Shown here piece after piece: positions 35,254 through 47,152 of a DNA stretch of 64,000 nt; the first letter of the stretch is position 1, and each line of letters starts with the position of its first letter. The stretch is from Reyranellaceae bacterium (lineage in GTDB: Bacteria; Pseudomonadota; Alphaproteobacteria; Reyranellales; Reyranellaceae), in NCBI GenBank assembly GCA_022844045.1, contig JALHMM010000012.1:1-64000 (forward strand), written 5' to 3'. Both the position numbers and the translations under genes were made by a program. Under the pieces are notes generated by a model. The model worked only from the letters and a program-made list of their open reading frames with translations. It made no database searches and had not been told where the DNA came from.

Positions 35254-35739
35254 TCAGTCGTCGGCAGCCAAGCGCAGAAGATCGGCGCCGGCAAGCCGAT
35301 AGAACACCTTGTCCTGACGCGGCACGCCCAGCCGGTCGTAGAGCCGTTGCGCACCGATGTTGCCGGGATCGGTGGTCCAATCGATGCGGCAATAGCCTTC
35401 GTCGCGCGCGACCCTGGCGATCGCCCGCAAGAGCGCGGTGCCGGCGCCGGACCCGCGTCCGGCCTCGCCGACGAACACGTCCTTGAGGAACAGCAGCCAT
35501 TGATAGGCCGTGCCGTAGAACACCGGCGTCAGGTTGGCGAAGCCGATCAACCGGCCGTCTTGCTCGGCGACCAGGGTGAAGGGCTGGCGCTCGTGTGACC
35601 CGACGGCGTAGGCGGCGGACGCATCGGCGCCGCCGGGCGGGTCGCTCGACTCGTAGTGCGCCTGCATCTCGCGATAGAGCGCGGCCAGGGCGGCCTCGTC
35701 ACCGGGCTTGGCGCGACGCACGATCATGGCGGTGCGCAT
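35254..35739 (-). CDS. GNAT family N-acetyltransferase
   Basis: 161-residue acetyl-CoA-dependent acyltransferase. The acetyl-CoA loop is the GRGSGAGTALLRAIARVA stretch, preceded by the LLFLKDVFVGEAG strand; the C-terminal NIGAQRLYDRLGV is the usual motif B. The acceptor is unknown. It starts 9 bp after the dioxygenase stop. Confidence 0.88.
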   Translation of the reverse strand: MRTAMIVRRAKPGDEAALAALYREMQAHYESSDPPGGADASAAYAVGSHERQPFTLVAEQDGRLIGFANLTPVFYGTAYQWLLFLKDVFVGEAGRGSGAGTALLRAIARVARDEGYCRIDWTTDPGNIGAQRLYDRLGVPRQDKVFYRLAGADLLRLAADD

Positions 35740-35748
35740 GCCTCGGGA

Positions 35749-36546
35749 TCAGGCGGCGCGCAGCACGCCGTCCTCGGCCTCGAGCGGCAGCGGTGCGGTG
35801 TTGCGTGACGTCACCCAGTCGGGCCGCGAGTCGGGCCCGAAAGCAGGTGCGTTGGCGCAGGCGTTGCAGGAGATGTAGATATGCCAGCGATCGTCGGCCG
35901 ACAGGTTGTGGCCCGAAGCGTGCAGCGTGTTGCAGTGGAACAGCACGCAGGTGCCGGCCTTGCCGGTCACCGCCACCGGCTCGGGCGAGCTGCGCAGGAT
36001 GTCGATCATGCGCTGCCGGGGCATCGCCCAGAACTTGTACGACGTCGACTCGTCGTAGACTGGCTCGATGCGGCCGAGCTTGTGGCTGCCGGGGATCAGG
36101 TACAGCGCGCCGCCCATCTCCGTGGTGTCGGTCATCATCACGTTGAACGTCGCCATATCGGGCCGCGGACATCCGTCGCGCTTCCACGAGCCGTAGTCCT
36201 GGTGCCACTGCCACACCGTGCCCTCGATCGCCGGCTTGGTGTTGATCTTGGTGTGATAGACGTAGACCTCGTCCGTGCCGATCACCTGCCGCACCGGCCG
36301 CAACACGCGCGGCGTGCGCGCCAGGGCGCGGAAGGGCGCCGAGCGCGTCGCGCCATCGGCCTCATGGACGCGGAAGACCGTGCGTACGCCACCGGTGTGC
36401 TCGCGCACCACTTCCTCCGATTGCACGGTCGATAGCCGTGCCACCTCGCGCCGCAGCACCGCAATCTCCTCGCGGTCGAACAGATCGGGGAAGACCAGGA
36501 AACCGTCGCGGTTGTATTGCGCGAGCTGTTCGGGTGTGAGGTTCAT
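35749..36546 (-). CDS. Phytanoyl-CoA dioxygenase family protein
   Basis: Fe(II)/2-oxoglutarate oxygenase of 265 residues. The iron ligands are in WHQDYGSW (His and Asp) and, about 65 residues on, the distal His in FHCNTLHASGHN. GAGGAG lies upstream of ATG 36546. PhyH relatives hydroxylate fatty acyl-CoA, ectoine or many small molecules; the substrate here is unknown. It is the first gene of the same-strand run reaching to 31058. Confidence 0.88.
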   Translation of the reverse strand: MNLTPEQLAQYNRDGFLVFPDLFDREEIAVLRREVARLSTVQSEEVVREHTGGVRTVFRVHEADGATRSAPFRALARTPRVLRPVRQVIGTDEVYVYHTKINTKPAIEGTVWQWHQDYGSWKRDGCPRPDMATFNVMMTDTTEMGGALYLIPGSHKLGRIEPVYDESTSYKFWAMPRQRMIDILRSSPEPVAVTGKAGTCVLFHCNTLHASGHNLSADDRWHIYISCNACANAPAFGPDSRPDWVTSRNTAPLPLEAEDGVLRAA

Positions 36547-36600
36547 GGGGCGCTCCTCTTCAGACCGAGTGTAGCGGCGGACGCGCGCTTTGGGTACGCC

Positions 36601-37164
36601 TCAGGGCGTGGGCGGCCGGTCGACCGGGATCAGCGCTGGCGGAAGGGCGAGGGGGTCGTAGGGCCGTGGACGATTCAACCGCAGATGTCTCCACCAGTAG
36701 GCCGTGCCCAGCGCGCCAACCAGCACCAGCGCGCAAAGTCCCAGGATGACGTGCTTGATGAGCAGCACCAGCGCAAACGCCACGAGAACAGCGCCTACGC
36801 CGACATAGAGCGCATACGCGATCGGCGAGATGCCGGCGACGAACTGCGGCCGTGGATCGAGACGGGCCAGTCGTTGGTGCAGGTTCTCGATCATCGGGCG
36901 CCAGGTCGCAGCCCGATTGTCATAGGCCATCAGTCGATATGACACGCTGCGGATCTGCAGAGCAGGCCCCTGGCGTGGCTCTACCTGGCAGATGTACTGG
37001 TCGCTGACGGCGCGCAGGGGCTGGCTCCACAGCCGCGCACGGGCGATGTCGACCAAGGCGATCTGTCGAGTTGCGCCCGAAGGTGCAGTCACGTCGATCG
37101 TGTCGTCGGAGAGTACGACGACGGTCTCACCCTCGAACACCGTTCCGCGGAAGACATGGCGCAT
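36601..37164 (-). CDS. Hypothetical membrane protein with N-terminal beta domain
   Basis: 187 residues. The first 100 form a beta-rich, PH-like section (TVVVLSDDTIDVTAPSGATRQIALVDIARARLWSQP). Two helices follow (ISPIAYALYVGVGAVLVAFALVLLI and VILGLCALVLVGALGTAYWW), then a proline-rich tail. This order resembles DUF6232-type proteins as I recall them, with no known role. It ends 54 bp before the dioxygenase gene and may share its transcript. Confidence 0.65.
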   Translation of the reverse strand: MRHVFRGTVFEGETVVVLSDDTIDVTAPSGATRQIALVDIARARLWSQPLRAVSDQYICQVEPRQGPALQIRSVSYRLMAYDNRAATWRPMIENLHQRLARLDPRPQFVAGISPIAYALYVGVGAVLVAFALVLLIKHVILGLCALVLVGALGTAYWWRHLRLNRPRPYDPLALPPALIPVDRPPTP

Positions 37165-37242
37165 GGCCGTTAGTCTAGCGCACGCGCCGGCCGGGATGTA
37201 CCGTCACCCCAAGACCGCGACAGCGGCGTCCGGGAGGAAACC

Positions 37243-38235
37243 ATGGTCTCAGGGGCAGAGCGCTTGAGCCGACGGGCGGTCATCGCCGGCGCGATCGGTG
37301 CGGCCGCGCTGAGTGGTGGTGCTCGCGCGCAGGTCGGCGGCGGCCGGCCGATCCGTATCCTCGTCGGCTTCTCCGCCGGCGGCGGCAACGATGTCGTCGC
37401 GCGCATCGTCGCGCAGAAGCTGGGCGAGGCGCTGGGCCAGTCGGTGATCGTCGACAACAAGCCGGGCGCCAGCGGCCTGATCGCAGCCGACATCCTGGCC
37501 AAGGCATCGCCCGACGGGCTGACCCTGATGGTGGCGTCGCAGACGACCTACGCCGTGGCCTCGGTGCTCTACCGTTCGGTGGCGTTCAACGCCGAGAAGG
37601 ATTGCGCCGGCGTGGCGCTGCTCGGCGCCTCGCCGTTGGTGCTGGTGGTGCATCCCTCCGTGGCGGCGAAGTCGGTGGCCGAGCTGATCGCGATGGCGAA
37701 GGACAAGCCCGGCGTGCTCAACATCGGCCATGGCGGCGTCGGCACCACGCCGCATATGGCGGGCGAGCTGTTCATGGCGACGGCCGGCATCAAGATGACG
37801 CCGGTGCCCTATCGCGGCGAGGCGCCGGCGATCACCGACCTGCTGTCAGGTCAGCTGCCGATGATGTTCTCCAATATCTCGGTGTGCCTGGGCCATGTGA
37901 AGTCGGGTGCGTTGCGGGCGCTGGGCGTCACCAGCGCGGCGCGCTCGGCCGTGGCGCCCGATCTGCCGACCATCGCCGAGTCCGGCCTGCCGGGCTTCGA
38001 GAACGAGACCTGGTTCGGGCTCACCGCGTCGCCCGGCACGCCGCGCGACGTGCTGGCGCGTCTCAATGCCGAGGTCCAGAAGGTTCTGGCCGATGCCGAT
38101 GTGAAGCGCCGCTTCGCCGATCTCGGCATGACCACCGGCAGCGGCACGCCCGAGCAGCTCGACGCGCTGATCAAATCGGAAGTGGTGAAGTGGGCCAAGG
38201 TGATCCGCGACGCGGGCATCAAGCCGGTCGATTGA
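37243..38235 (+). CDS. Bug-family (TctC-like) substrate-binding protein
   Basis: 330 residues with an N-terminal export signal containing SRRAVIAGAIGAAAL, which resembles a twin-arginine signal. Family blocks: IRILVGFSAGGGNDVVARI, VIVDNKPGASGLI, PVPYRGEAPAITDLLSGQL, APDLPTIAESG. GGGAGGAAACC precedes ATG 37243. A metallo-hydrolase gene starts 17 bp downstream, so the two form an operon and the bound solute may be a precursor of the hydrolase substrate. Confidence 0.9.
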   Translation: MVSGAERLSRRAVIAGAIGAAALSGGARAQVGGGRPIRILVGFSAGGGNDVVARIVAQKLGEALGQSVIVDNKPGASGLIAADILAKASPDGLTLMVASQTTYAVASVLYRSVAFNAEKDCAGVALLGASPLVLVVHPSVAAKSVAELIAMAKDKPGVLNIGHGGVGTTPHMAGELFMATAGIKMTPVPYRGEAPAITDLLSGQLPMMFSNISVCLGHVKSGALRALGVTSAARSAVAPDLPTIAESGLPGFENETWFGLTASPGTPRDVLARLNAEVQKVLADADVKRRFADLGMTTGSGTPEQLDALIKSEVVKWAKVIRDAGIKPVD

Positions 38236-38252
38236 GCGAGAGGGCGCGGACC

Positions 38253-39038
38253 ATGAGCGACGGCTACGACATCGACATCGTCGTGCAGGGGTTTCCCGGC
38301 AAGTCGGTCTGCCACGGCGGGCTGGGCTGGAGCAGCGTCGTGCTGGTGCGCGGCCATGGCCGCATCGCGCTGGTCGACACCGGCCCGATCGGCATGCGCA
38401 AGCTGATCAAGGAACGCCTGCACAAGCGCGGCCTCGCGCCGGGCGACATCACCGACCTGCTGCTGAGCCACGCCCATCACGACCACAGCATCAACTGGCC
38501 AATGTTCCGCAACGCCCGCGTGGTGATCGCCAACACCGAGCTCGAATGGGCGCTCGAGCAGCCGATCGGCGAAACCCCGGTGCCCGAGCTCTACATGCGC
38601 GAGCTCGCCCAGTGGCCGAAGCTGGTGCGCGCCAATGACGGCGACGAGGTGATGCCCGGCATCACGGCGCACATGGCGCCCGGTCACACGCCGGGTTGCC
38701 TGGTCTACCGCCTGCAGGACGTCACGCGCGACGTGATCTTCACCGGCGACGCCGCCAAGAACCGCGCCGAGCTGCTCTCACGCACCGCCGACATGACCGA
38801 CGACGAGAGCCAGACCCGCCGCTCGATCGAGATGATGTGGCGCTTCTGGCGTGCGCGGCCTAGCAACATCGTCGTGCCCGGTCATGACCTGCCGATGACG
38901 CTGGAGAACGATCAGCCGCACTACGTCGGCAAGCGCGAGGCCGCGATCACGATCTGGAACGGTACGGACTTGGAGCAGACGACCTGGATCGAGCTGGCCA
39001 AGTTCAAGGCCGCGGCGATCCTGCAGCCGGCGAAGTAG
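38253..39038 (+). CDS. MBL-fold metallo-hydrolase
   Basis: 261-residue metallo-beta-lactamase-fold hydrolase. The zinc motif is LLLSHAHHDHSINW, with further ligands in MAPGHTPGC, FTGDAAKNR and VPGHDLPM. This set fits lactonase- and thioesterase-like members. ATG 38253 follows the Bug gene by 17 bp. The substrate is unknown. Confidence 0.9.
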   Translation: MSDGYDIDIVVQGFPGKSVCHGGLGWSSVVLVRGHGRIALVDTGPIGMRKLIKERLHKRGLAPGDITDLLLSHAHHDHSINWPMFRNARVVIANTELEWALEQPIGETPVPELYMRELAQWPKLVRANDGDEVMPGITAHMAPGHTPGCLVYRLQDVTRDVIFTGDAAKNRAELLSRTADMTDDESQTRRSIEMMWRFWRARPSNIVVPGHDLPMTLENDQPHYVGKREAAITIWNGTDLEQTTWIELAKFKAAAILQPAK

Positions 39039-39039
39039 G

Positions 39040-39489
39040 TCAAGCGGCCTTTCGAACCTTCACCTCGATCACGAGCCCGGCGGCGCTTGCCATCGAGACC
39101 AGCGTGCCGAGAGAGAACAGCGTGATCTTGCCGCGCATCAGATTCGAGATCCGGGGTTGCGACACGCTGAGCCGCTTCGCCGCCTCGGCCTGGGTCCAGC
39201 GACGCTTCTCGATCTGGTTGCGCAGGGCGATCATCAGAGTCCGGTGGCTCTTGAAGCTGAGCTCGCAGGTGAAGGCGCGGGCCGAGAGAAGGGGGTTCGG
39301 GTTCGGCAGGATAGCCGAAAAGGGCCGCGGCCAATTGCTCGGATCCTGGATTTGCAGCCAGACGCCGACGACCTCATCCCAGGATATCGTGGCCGAAGAG
39401 CCGCCGGCACCGACAAAGCGAATGCCATCGTCCGTGCTTTCGACGTCGACTGGATTGTCGGGGTCACTACGGAGATGGGGATATCGCAT
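39040..39489 (-). CDS. XRE/HigA2-like helix-turn-helix protein with extra N-terminal domain
   Basis: 149 residues. The C-terminal half (about 85-149) is a HigA2-type HTH: LRNQIEKRRWTQAEAAKRLSVSQPRISNLMRGKITLFSLGTLVSMAS. Such proteins are usually about 100 residues and pair with a RelE/HigB toxin; no toxin-like gene is next to it. The first 75 residues (GIRFVGAGGSSATISWDEVVGVWLQIQDPSNW) are beta-like and unknown to me. It may be a solitary regulator, or an antitoxin remnant joined to other sequence. Confidence 0.72.
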   Translation of the reverse strand: MRYPHLRSDPDNPVDVESTDDGIRFVGAGGSSATISWDEVVGVWLQIQDPSNWPRPFSAILPNPNPLLSARAFTCELSFKSHRTLMIALRNQIEKRRWTQAEAAKRLSVSQPRISNLMRGKITLFSLGTLVSMASAAGLVIEVKVRKAA

Positions 39490-39502
39490 CGCAGGTTACG
39501 AT

Positions 39503-39531
39503 GAGAAAAGGCGGAACCTCGCGGTCCCGCC
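39503..39531 (-). terminator. Rho-independent terminator after the thiolase gene
   Basis: Read on the minus strand, GGCGGGACC (39531-39523) pairs with GGTTCCGCC (39518-39510) with one G-T pair and a four-base loop. TTTTCTC follows. It separates the thiolase gene from the HTH gene. Confidence 0.7.
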
Positions 39532-39559
39532 CTCGCTCATTCGAACACGAGGCCCGCGC

Positions 39560-40744
39560 TTACTGCACGACCTCGAACAACCCGGCCGCGCCCATGCCGC
39601 CGCCGATGCACATCGTGACGACCACGTTCTTCGCCTTGCGGCGACGGCCCTCGATCAGGATGTGGCCGGTGCAGCGCGCGCCGGTCATGCCGAAGGGGTG
39701 GCCGATCGAGATCGAGCCGCCGTTGACGTTGAGCTTCTCGTTGGGGATGCCGAGCTTGTCGCGGCAGTACAGCACCTGCACGGCGAAGGCCTCGTTGAGT
39801 TCCCACAGGTCGATGTCGTCCATCTTCAGGCCGAAGCGGGTGAGCAGCTTCGGGATGGCGTAGACCGGGCCGATGCCCATCTCGTCGGGCTCGCAGCCGG
39901 CGACGACCAGGCCCTTGAAGATGCCCAGCGGCTTGAGCCCACGCTTGGCGGCTTCGGCGTCGCTCATGACCACCGCGGCCGAAGCGCCGTCGGAGAGCTG
40001 GCTGGCGTTGCCGGCGGTGATCCACTTGTCGGGACCCATCACCGGCTGCAGCTTGGCGAGGCCTTCCTTGGTCGTGTCGGCGCGATTGCCTTCGTCCTTG
40101 GTCAGCTTGACCTTCTTCTTCGAGGTCTCGCCGGTGTTCTTGTCGGTCACCAGCATCTCGGTTTCCATCGGCACGATCTCGTCGTCGAACTTGCCGGCCT
40201 GTTGGCCCGCCGCCGTGCGCATCTGGCTCTGCAGCGAGTACTCGTCCTGGTACTCGCGGCTGATCTTGTAGCGCGCCGCGACCGTGTCGGCGGTCTGGAT
40301 CATGCTGTGATAGATGCCCGGCACATGCTCCTGCACCCAGGGGTTCACCAGGCGGTGCTTGTTGCCGCCGCCGCCCTGCACGAGCGACACCGACTCCAGA
40401 CCGGCGCCGACCACGACGGTGGCGCGGTCGACCAGCACGCGCTGGGCGGCCATGGCGATGGTCTGCAGACCCGAGGAGCAGAAGCGGTTGACGGTCACGC
40501 CCGAGACGTTGACCGGCGCGCCGGCGCGCATCGCCGAGACGCGCGCGACGTTGGAGCCCGTCGTGCCTTCCGGTGCGGCGCAGCCCATGATCACGTCCTC
40601 GATCTCGGCCAGATCGACCTTGGCGCGCTCGGCGGCGTGCTTGATGACATGCGCGCCCATGTCGGCGCCGTGGGTGTCGTTGAAGGCGCCGCGGAAGGCC
40701 TTTCCGATCGGCGTGCGGGCGGTTGAAACGATGACGGCGTCCAT
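39560..40744 (-). CDS. Acetyl-CoA acyltransferase (thiolase)
   Basis: Last step of beta-oxidation: cleaves 3-oxoacyl-CoA with CoA. 394 residues from ATG 40744 (GGAGGGACAC upstream). The nucleophilic Cys89 is in [10 protein letters not shown]; the other active-site parts are [13 protein letters not shown] and the C-terminal MCIGGGMG Cys. It lies 147 bp after the FadJ/FadB-like gene, with a perfect inverted repeat in between, and the two proteins would supply the last three steps of the cycle. Confidence 0.93.
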   Translation of the reverse strand: MDAVIVSTARTPIGKAFRGAFNDTHGADMGAHVIKHAAERAKVDLAEIEDVIMGCAAPEGTTGSNVARVSAMRAGAPVNVSGVTVNRFCSSGLQTIAMAAQRVLVDRATVVVGAGLESVSLVQGGGGNKHRLVNPWVQEHVPGIYHSMIQTADTVAARYKISREYQDEYSLQSQMRTAAGQQAGKFDDEIVPMETEMLVTDKNTGETSKKKVKLTKDEGNRADTTKEGLAKLQPVMGPDKWITAGNASQLSDGASAAVVMSDAEAAKRGLKPLGIFKGLVVAGCEPDEMGIGPVYAIPKLLTRFGLKMDDIDLWELNEAFAVQVLYCRDKLGIPNEKLNVNGGSISIGHPFGMTGARCTGHILIEGRRRKAKNVVVTMCIGGGMGAAGLFEVVQ

Positions 40745-40783
40745 GTGTCCCTCCAGAGTTGTGCTTTGAATTGAAGAAAGACT

Positions 40784-40883
40784 ACCACAGAGACACAGAG
40801 ACACAGAGGATGAGAAAACGGCGCGCCGCAGGCGCGCTATGAACTTGTCTTCGTCTTCCTCTGTGTCTCTGTGTCTCTGTGGT
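40784..40883. repeat. Perfect 27-bp inverted repeat with ACACAGAG units
   Basis: The left arm 40784-40810 is the exact reverse complement of 40857-40883; each arm holds three CACAGAG-type units eight or nine bases apart. Between them is a small hairpin GCGCGCC-GCA-GGCGCGC (40821-40837). It sits between the FadJ/FadB-like and thiolase genes. I recall similar ACCACAGAGACACAGAG repeats scattered in unrelated bacterial genomes. Confidence 0.9.
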
Positions 40884-40891
40884 GAAACTCA

Positions 40892-42988
<2,097 letters not shown>

Positions 42989-43061
42989 GCTGATTCTTCC
43001 CTCCGGAGCTTCGTTCCGCGCCGCGAAAGCGCGTTCTGAGCATTGGCGGACTCGTACCGCC

Positions 43062-43817
43062 TCAGACCGACAGGCGCAATCCGTCCGCGGCCGCCTCGAT
43101 GCCCAGCGAACCGACGCGCGAAAGCATCTCCGGGCTCATATGCGTGACGATTACGCGCTTGGCGCCGATCGCGGGCAGGTGCCGCTTCACCGTCTGCCAG
43201 TTGAGATGGAAGCGGATCGGCTTGTCGTCGAAATAGACCTCGCAGACGAACAGATCGACGCCTCTGGCGGCATCGGCTATCGAGTCGACCCATTCGGTGT
43301 CGCCGGTGTAGCAGAGCGACTTGCCGTCGACCTCGACCCGCAACGCCAGCGGTGGCGCGCCGCAGGGGTGGCGCACCAGGTACGGCTTCACCGTGAGCGC
43401 GCCCAGTGTGGCCGGCTCGCCGGGCGTGAACTCGACGATGTCGATCTCGAACTTCTGAGCGATCCCGTTGGAGCCAGGGAAGAACACCTCCATCGCCTGG
43501 AGCAGGCGGTCGCGCAGGCCGGGCGGCCCGGCGATGACCAGCGGTCGGCTGCGCCGGCTGCCGAGCTGGGCGTCGAGGATGAAGAAGGGCAGGCCGCCGA
43601 AATGATCGCCGTGCAGATGGGTGATCAGGATCGCGTCGATGGCGTTGGGATCGACGCCGTGCTTGCGGATCGAGATCATCGAGCTGGCGCCGCAGTCGAT
43701 CAGGAACGTCGCGCTCGGCGCCTTCACGTGGAAGCAGGTGTTGAAGCGCCCGCCGCTGCCGAAGGCGTCGCCGCAGCCAAGAAAGGTGAAGTCGATTGAC
43801 GGGCTTCGCGCGATCAT
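43062..43817 (-). CDS. MBL-fold metallo-hydrolase, RNase Z-like branch
   Basis: 251 residues from ATG 43817, which overlaps the stop of the Bug gene (ATGA), implying coupled translation. FLGCGDAFGSGGRFNTC and LITHLHGDHFGGLPFF carry the zinc motif; CYTGDTEW and VTHMSPEML add the later ligands. Many relatives act as arylsulfatase or lactonase-like enzymes rather than tRNA processing. As at 37-39 kb, a Bug gene pairs with an MBL-fold hydrolase. Confidence 0.88.
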   Translation of the reverse strand: MIARSPSIDFTFLGCGDAFGSGGRFNTCFHVKAPSATFLIDCGASSMISIRKHGVDPNAIDAILITHLHGDHFGGLPFFILDAQLGSRRSRPLVIAGPPGLRDRLLQAMEVFFPGSNGIAQKFEIDIVEFTPGEPATLGALTVKPYLVRHPCGAPPLALRVEVDGKSLCYTGDTEWVDSIADAARGVDLFVCEVYFDDKPIRFHLNWQTVKRHLPAIGAKRVIVTHMSPEMLSRVGSLGIEAAADGLRLSV

Positions 43818-44779
43818 TCCGGCTCGATTCCGGTCTCGGCGACCAGCGCGCGCCACTTGGCGACCTCCGCGGTGGTGAACGCGCGCAACTCGTCCGGCGT
43901 CGAGCCGTAGACTTCGAAGCCCATATCGGCGAGGCGCGACGCGATCGCGGCGTCGCCCAGCGCCTTGCGCGCGGATGCGTTGAGGCGCGCGACGATCGCG
44001 CCGTCCGTGCCGGATGGCGCATACATCGCGAACCAGGTCAGGAGCTCGAAGCCAGACAGGGTGGTGGCGATGGACGGGACCCCCGGCAATAGCGCGCTGG
44101 GTTGCGCCGAGCTGACCGCCAGAGCGCGTAGCGTGCCGGCGCGAATCTGGCCCAGCGCCGCCGAGACGTCGATGAACATGAACCGCACGCTGCCGCCCAG
44201 CACGTCGGCCATCGCCTGCGGCGGGCTGCGGTAAGTGACGCGCGCGATATCCAGGCCCAGACGTTTCACGAGCGTCGCCGAGGGCAAGAGGTTGCCGCTC
44301 GAGCCGGTGCCGTAGTTCACCTTGCCAGGATTGGCGCGCGCATGCGCCACCAGCGCGGCCACGTCGCGATGCGGCGACGCCGCCGACACGACGAGGACCT
44401 GGGCGATGTGGCCGAGCTTCGTGACCGGCGCGAAATCTCGAACGGGATCGTAGGGTACGGTCTTGAGCAGCGACGCGGCGGCGGCCTGCGTTGTCGCCGA
44501 GCCGACGAGGATCGTGTTGCCGTCAACCGGCGCCTTGGCCACCAGATTGGCGCCGATCGAACCCTGCGCGCCAGGCTTGTTGTCGATGACGATCGGCTGG
44601 CCGAGGTCGGCGGCCATCGACTCCGCGAGCACGCGCGCGAGGTTGTCGGTCGCCGTGCCGGGCGCGAAGCTCACGACGAAGCGGATCGGCCTGTCAGGCC
44701 AGGCCGCGCGCGCCGGCGCTGCGAGACCGATTAGCGCTGCGCCGCCCGCGGCGATGAAGGAGCGGCGACGCGCGGTCAT
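43814..44779 (-). CDS. Bug-family (TctC-like) substrate-binding protein
   Basis: 321 residues, N-terminal RRRSFIAAGGAALIGLAAPARA export signal. Family blocks: IRFVVSFAPGTATDNLARV, IVIDNKPGAQGSIG, LPGVPSIATTLSG. In the PYRG position it has VTYRSPPQAMADVLGGSV, a modest departure. It is 20 bp after the acyl-CoA ligase gene and overlaps the MBL hydrolase start, so ligase, Bug protein and hydrolase form one operon. Confidence 0.88.
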   Translation of the reverse strand: MTARRRSFIAAGGAALIGLAAPARAAWPDRPIRFVVSFAPGTATDNLARVLAESMAADLGQPIVIDNKPGAQGSIGANLVAKAPVDGNTILVGSATTQAAAASLLKTVPYDPVRDFAPVTKLGHIAQVLVVSAASPHRDVAALVAHARANPGKVNYGTGSSGNLLPSATLVKRLGLDIARVTYRSPPQAMADVLGGSVRFMFIDVSAALGQIRAGTLRALAVSSAQPSALLPGVPSIATTLSGFELLTWFAMYAPSGTDGAIVARLNASARKALGDAAIASRLADMGFEVYGSTPDELRAFTTAEVAKWRALVAETGIEPE

Positions 44780-44799
44780 GGTGCGCCTCCTTACATGCG

Positions 44800-46431
<1,632 letters not shown>

Positions 46432-46455
46432 TGGCGTTTCCCCTGGTTCGTACGG

Positions 46456-47061
46456 TTATTCCTGCCGCACCGTCATAACATGCTCGGCCGGGATCGCCAC
46501 GCCCGCCTGATGGAGTAACGTGATCGCGGCCGCTTTGGCTGCGCGCGCCATCTCAGGATCGCCGCGCACGAGGTGCGTGGCGATGGCGCCATCGACCAGG
46601 ATTGCGAGTTGCGTCGCCAGCAGATCGGGCGCGGGCAGACCGAGCTTCACCAGCAGATCGCGGAACCAGGCTTGGCGACCCTGCTTGAACGCCAGCGCCA
46701 CGGCCTTGGCCGCGTGCTCGCCCGCACCGAGTTCGGCGACCGCGTTGACGAAGGGACACCCGCGAAACTCCCGCGTGCCAAAATTGCGTTCCAACCTGTC
46801 GAAGGAGCGCAGGATCAGATCTGCTGACTCGCGCTCCGATGGCGGGGTCTGCACGTTTCGACGTTCGAGATAGGCGACGATCAGCGCGTCCTTGGAGGGG
46901 AAGTGATTGTAGAGCGTGCGCTTGCTGATGCCGATCTCGGCCGCGATCGTGTCGACGCCGATGGCGCGGATGCCCTGGCTGTAGAAAAGCCGGTCGGCGG
47001 TCTCGAGAATCCGCTCTTTCATGGGTTTCTTGAGCATCGGCTTCTTGGGCGATTTCCGCAT
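46456..47061 (-). CDS. TetR family transcriptional regulator
   Basis: 201 residues. The HTH is at the start (RILETADRLFYSQGIRAIGVDTIAAEIGISKRTLYNHFPSKDALI) after a basic leader; the ligand domain has REFRGCPFVNAVAEL, common in this subgroup. Start ATG 47061 is likely, though ATG codons eight and thirteen residues on are possible. Two matching palindromes lie between it and the divergent MFS gene, so it should repress both. Confidence 0.9.
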   Translation of the reverse strand: MRKSPKKPMLKKPMKERILETADRLFYSQGIRAIGVDTIAAEIGISKRTLYNHFPSKDALIVAYLERRNVQTPPSERESADLILRSFDRLERNFGTREFRGCPFVNAVAELGAGEHAAKAVALAFKQGRQAWFRDLLVKLGLPAPDLLATQLAILVDGAIATHLVRGDPEMARAAKAAAITLLHQAGVAIPAEHVMTVRQE

Positions 47062-47062
47062 A

Positions 47063-47081
47063 GTGCACAGACCTGTGTAAC
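47063..47081. promoter_or_regulatory. TetR operator, weaker copy
   Basis: GTGCACAGACCTGTGTAAC carries the same half sites as the stronger site at 47115-47136, with imperfect symmetry. It lies 1 bp upstream of the TetR start codon, so binding would stop TetR transcription. Confidence 0.65.
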
Positions 47082-47114
47082 TTCTCATTGACGGCAGGAC
47101 ATGCTGGGCGCAGG

Positions 47115-47136
47115 AATTACACAGATCGGTGTAATT
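47115..47136. promoter_or_regulatory. TetR operator, perfect copy
   Basis: AATTACAC (47115-47122) and GTGTAATT (47129-47136) are perfect reverse complements around AGATCG. It lies 16 bp before the MFS start codon. Occurrence of two related palindromes in a 91-bp TetR/MFS divergent gap makes operator function likely. Confidence 0.8.
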
Positions 47137-47152
47137 CTCAAGTGAGCGTCCC

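Noticed and set aside
40784-40883. CRISPR-like repeats of ACACAGAG
   Set aside because: The units are 8-9 bp without spacers and form two inverted arms, not a direct repeat array; no cas gene is present.
43062-43817. RNase Z (rnz)
   Set aside because: Only the general fold motifs match; the gene is coupled to a Bug protein and lacks the usual RNase Z exosite pattern as far as I can see.
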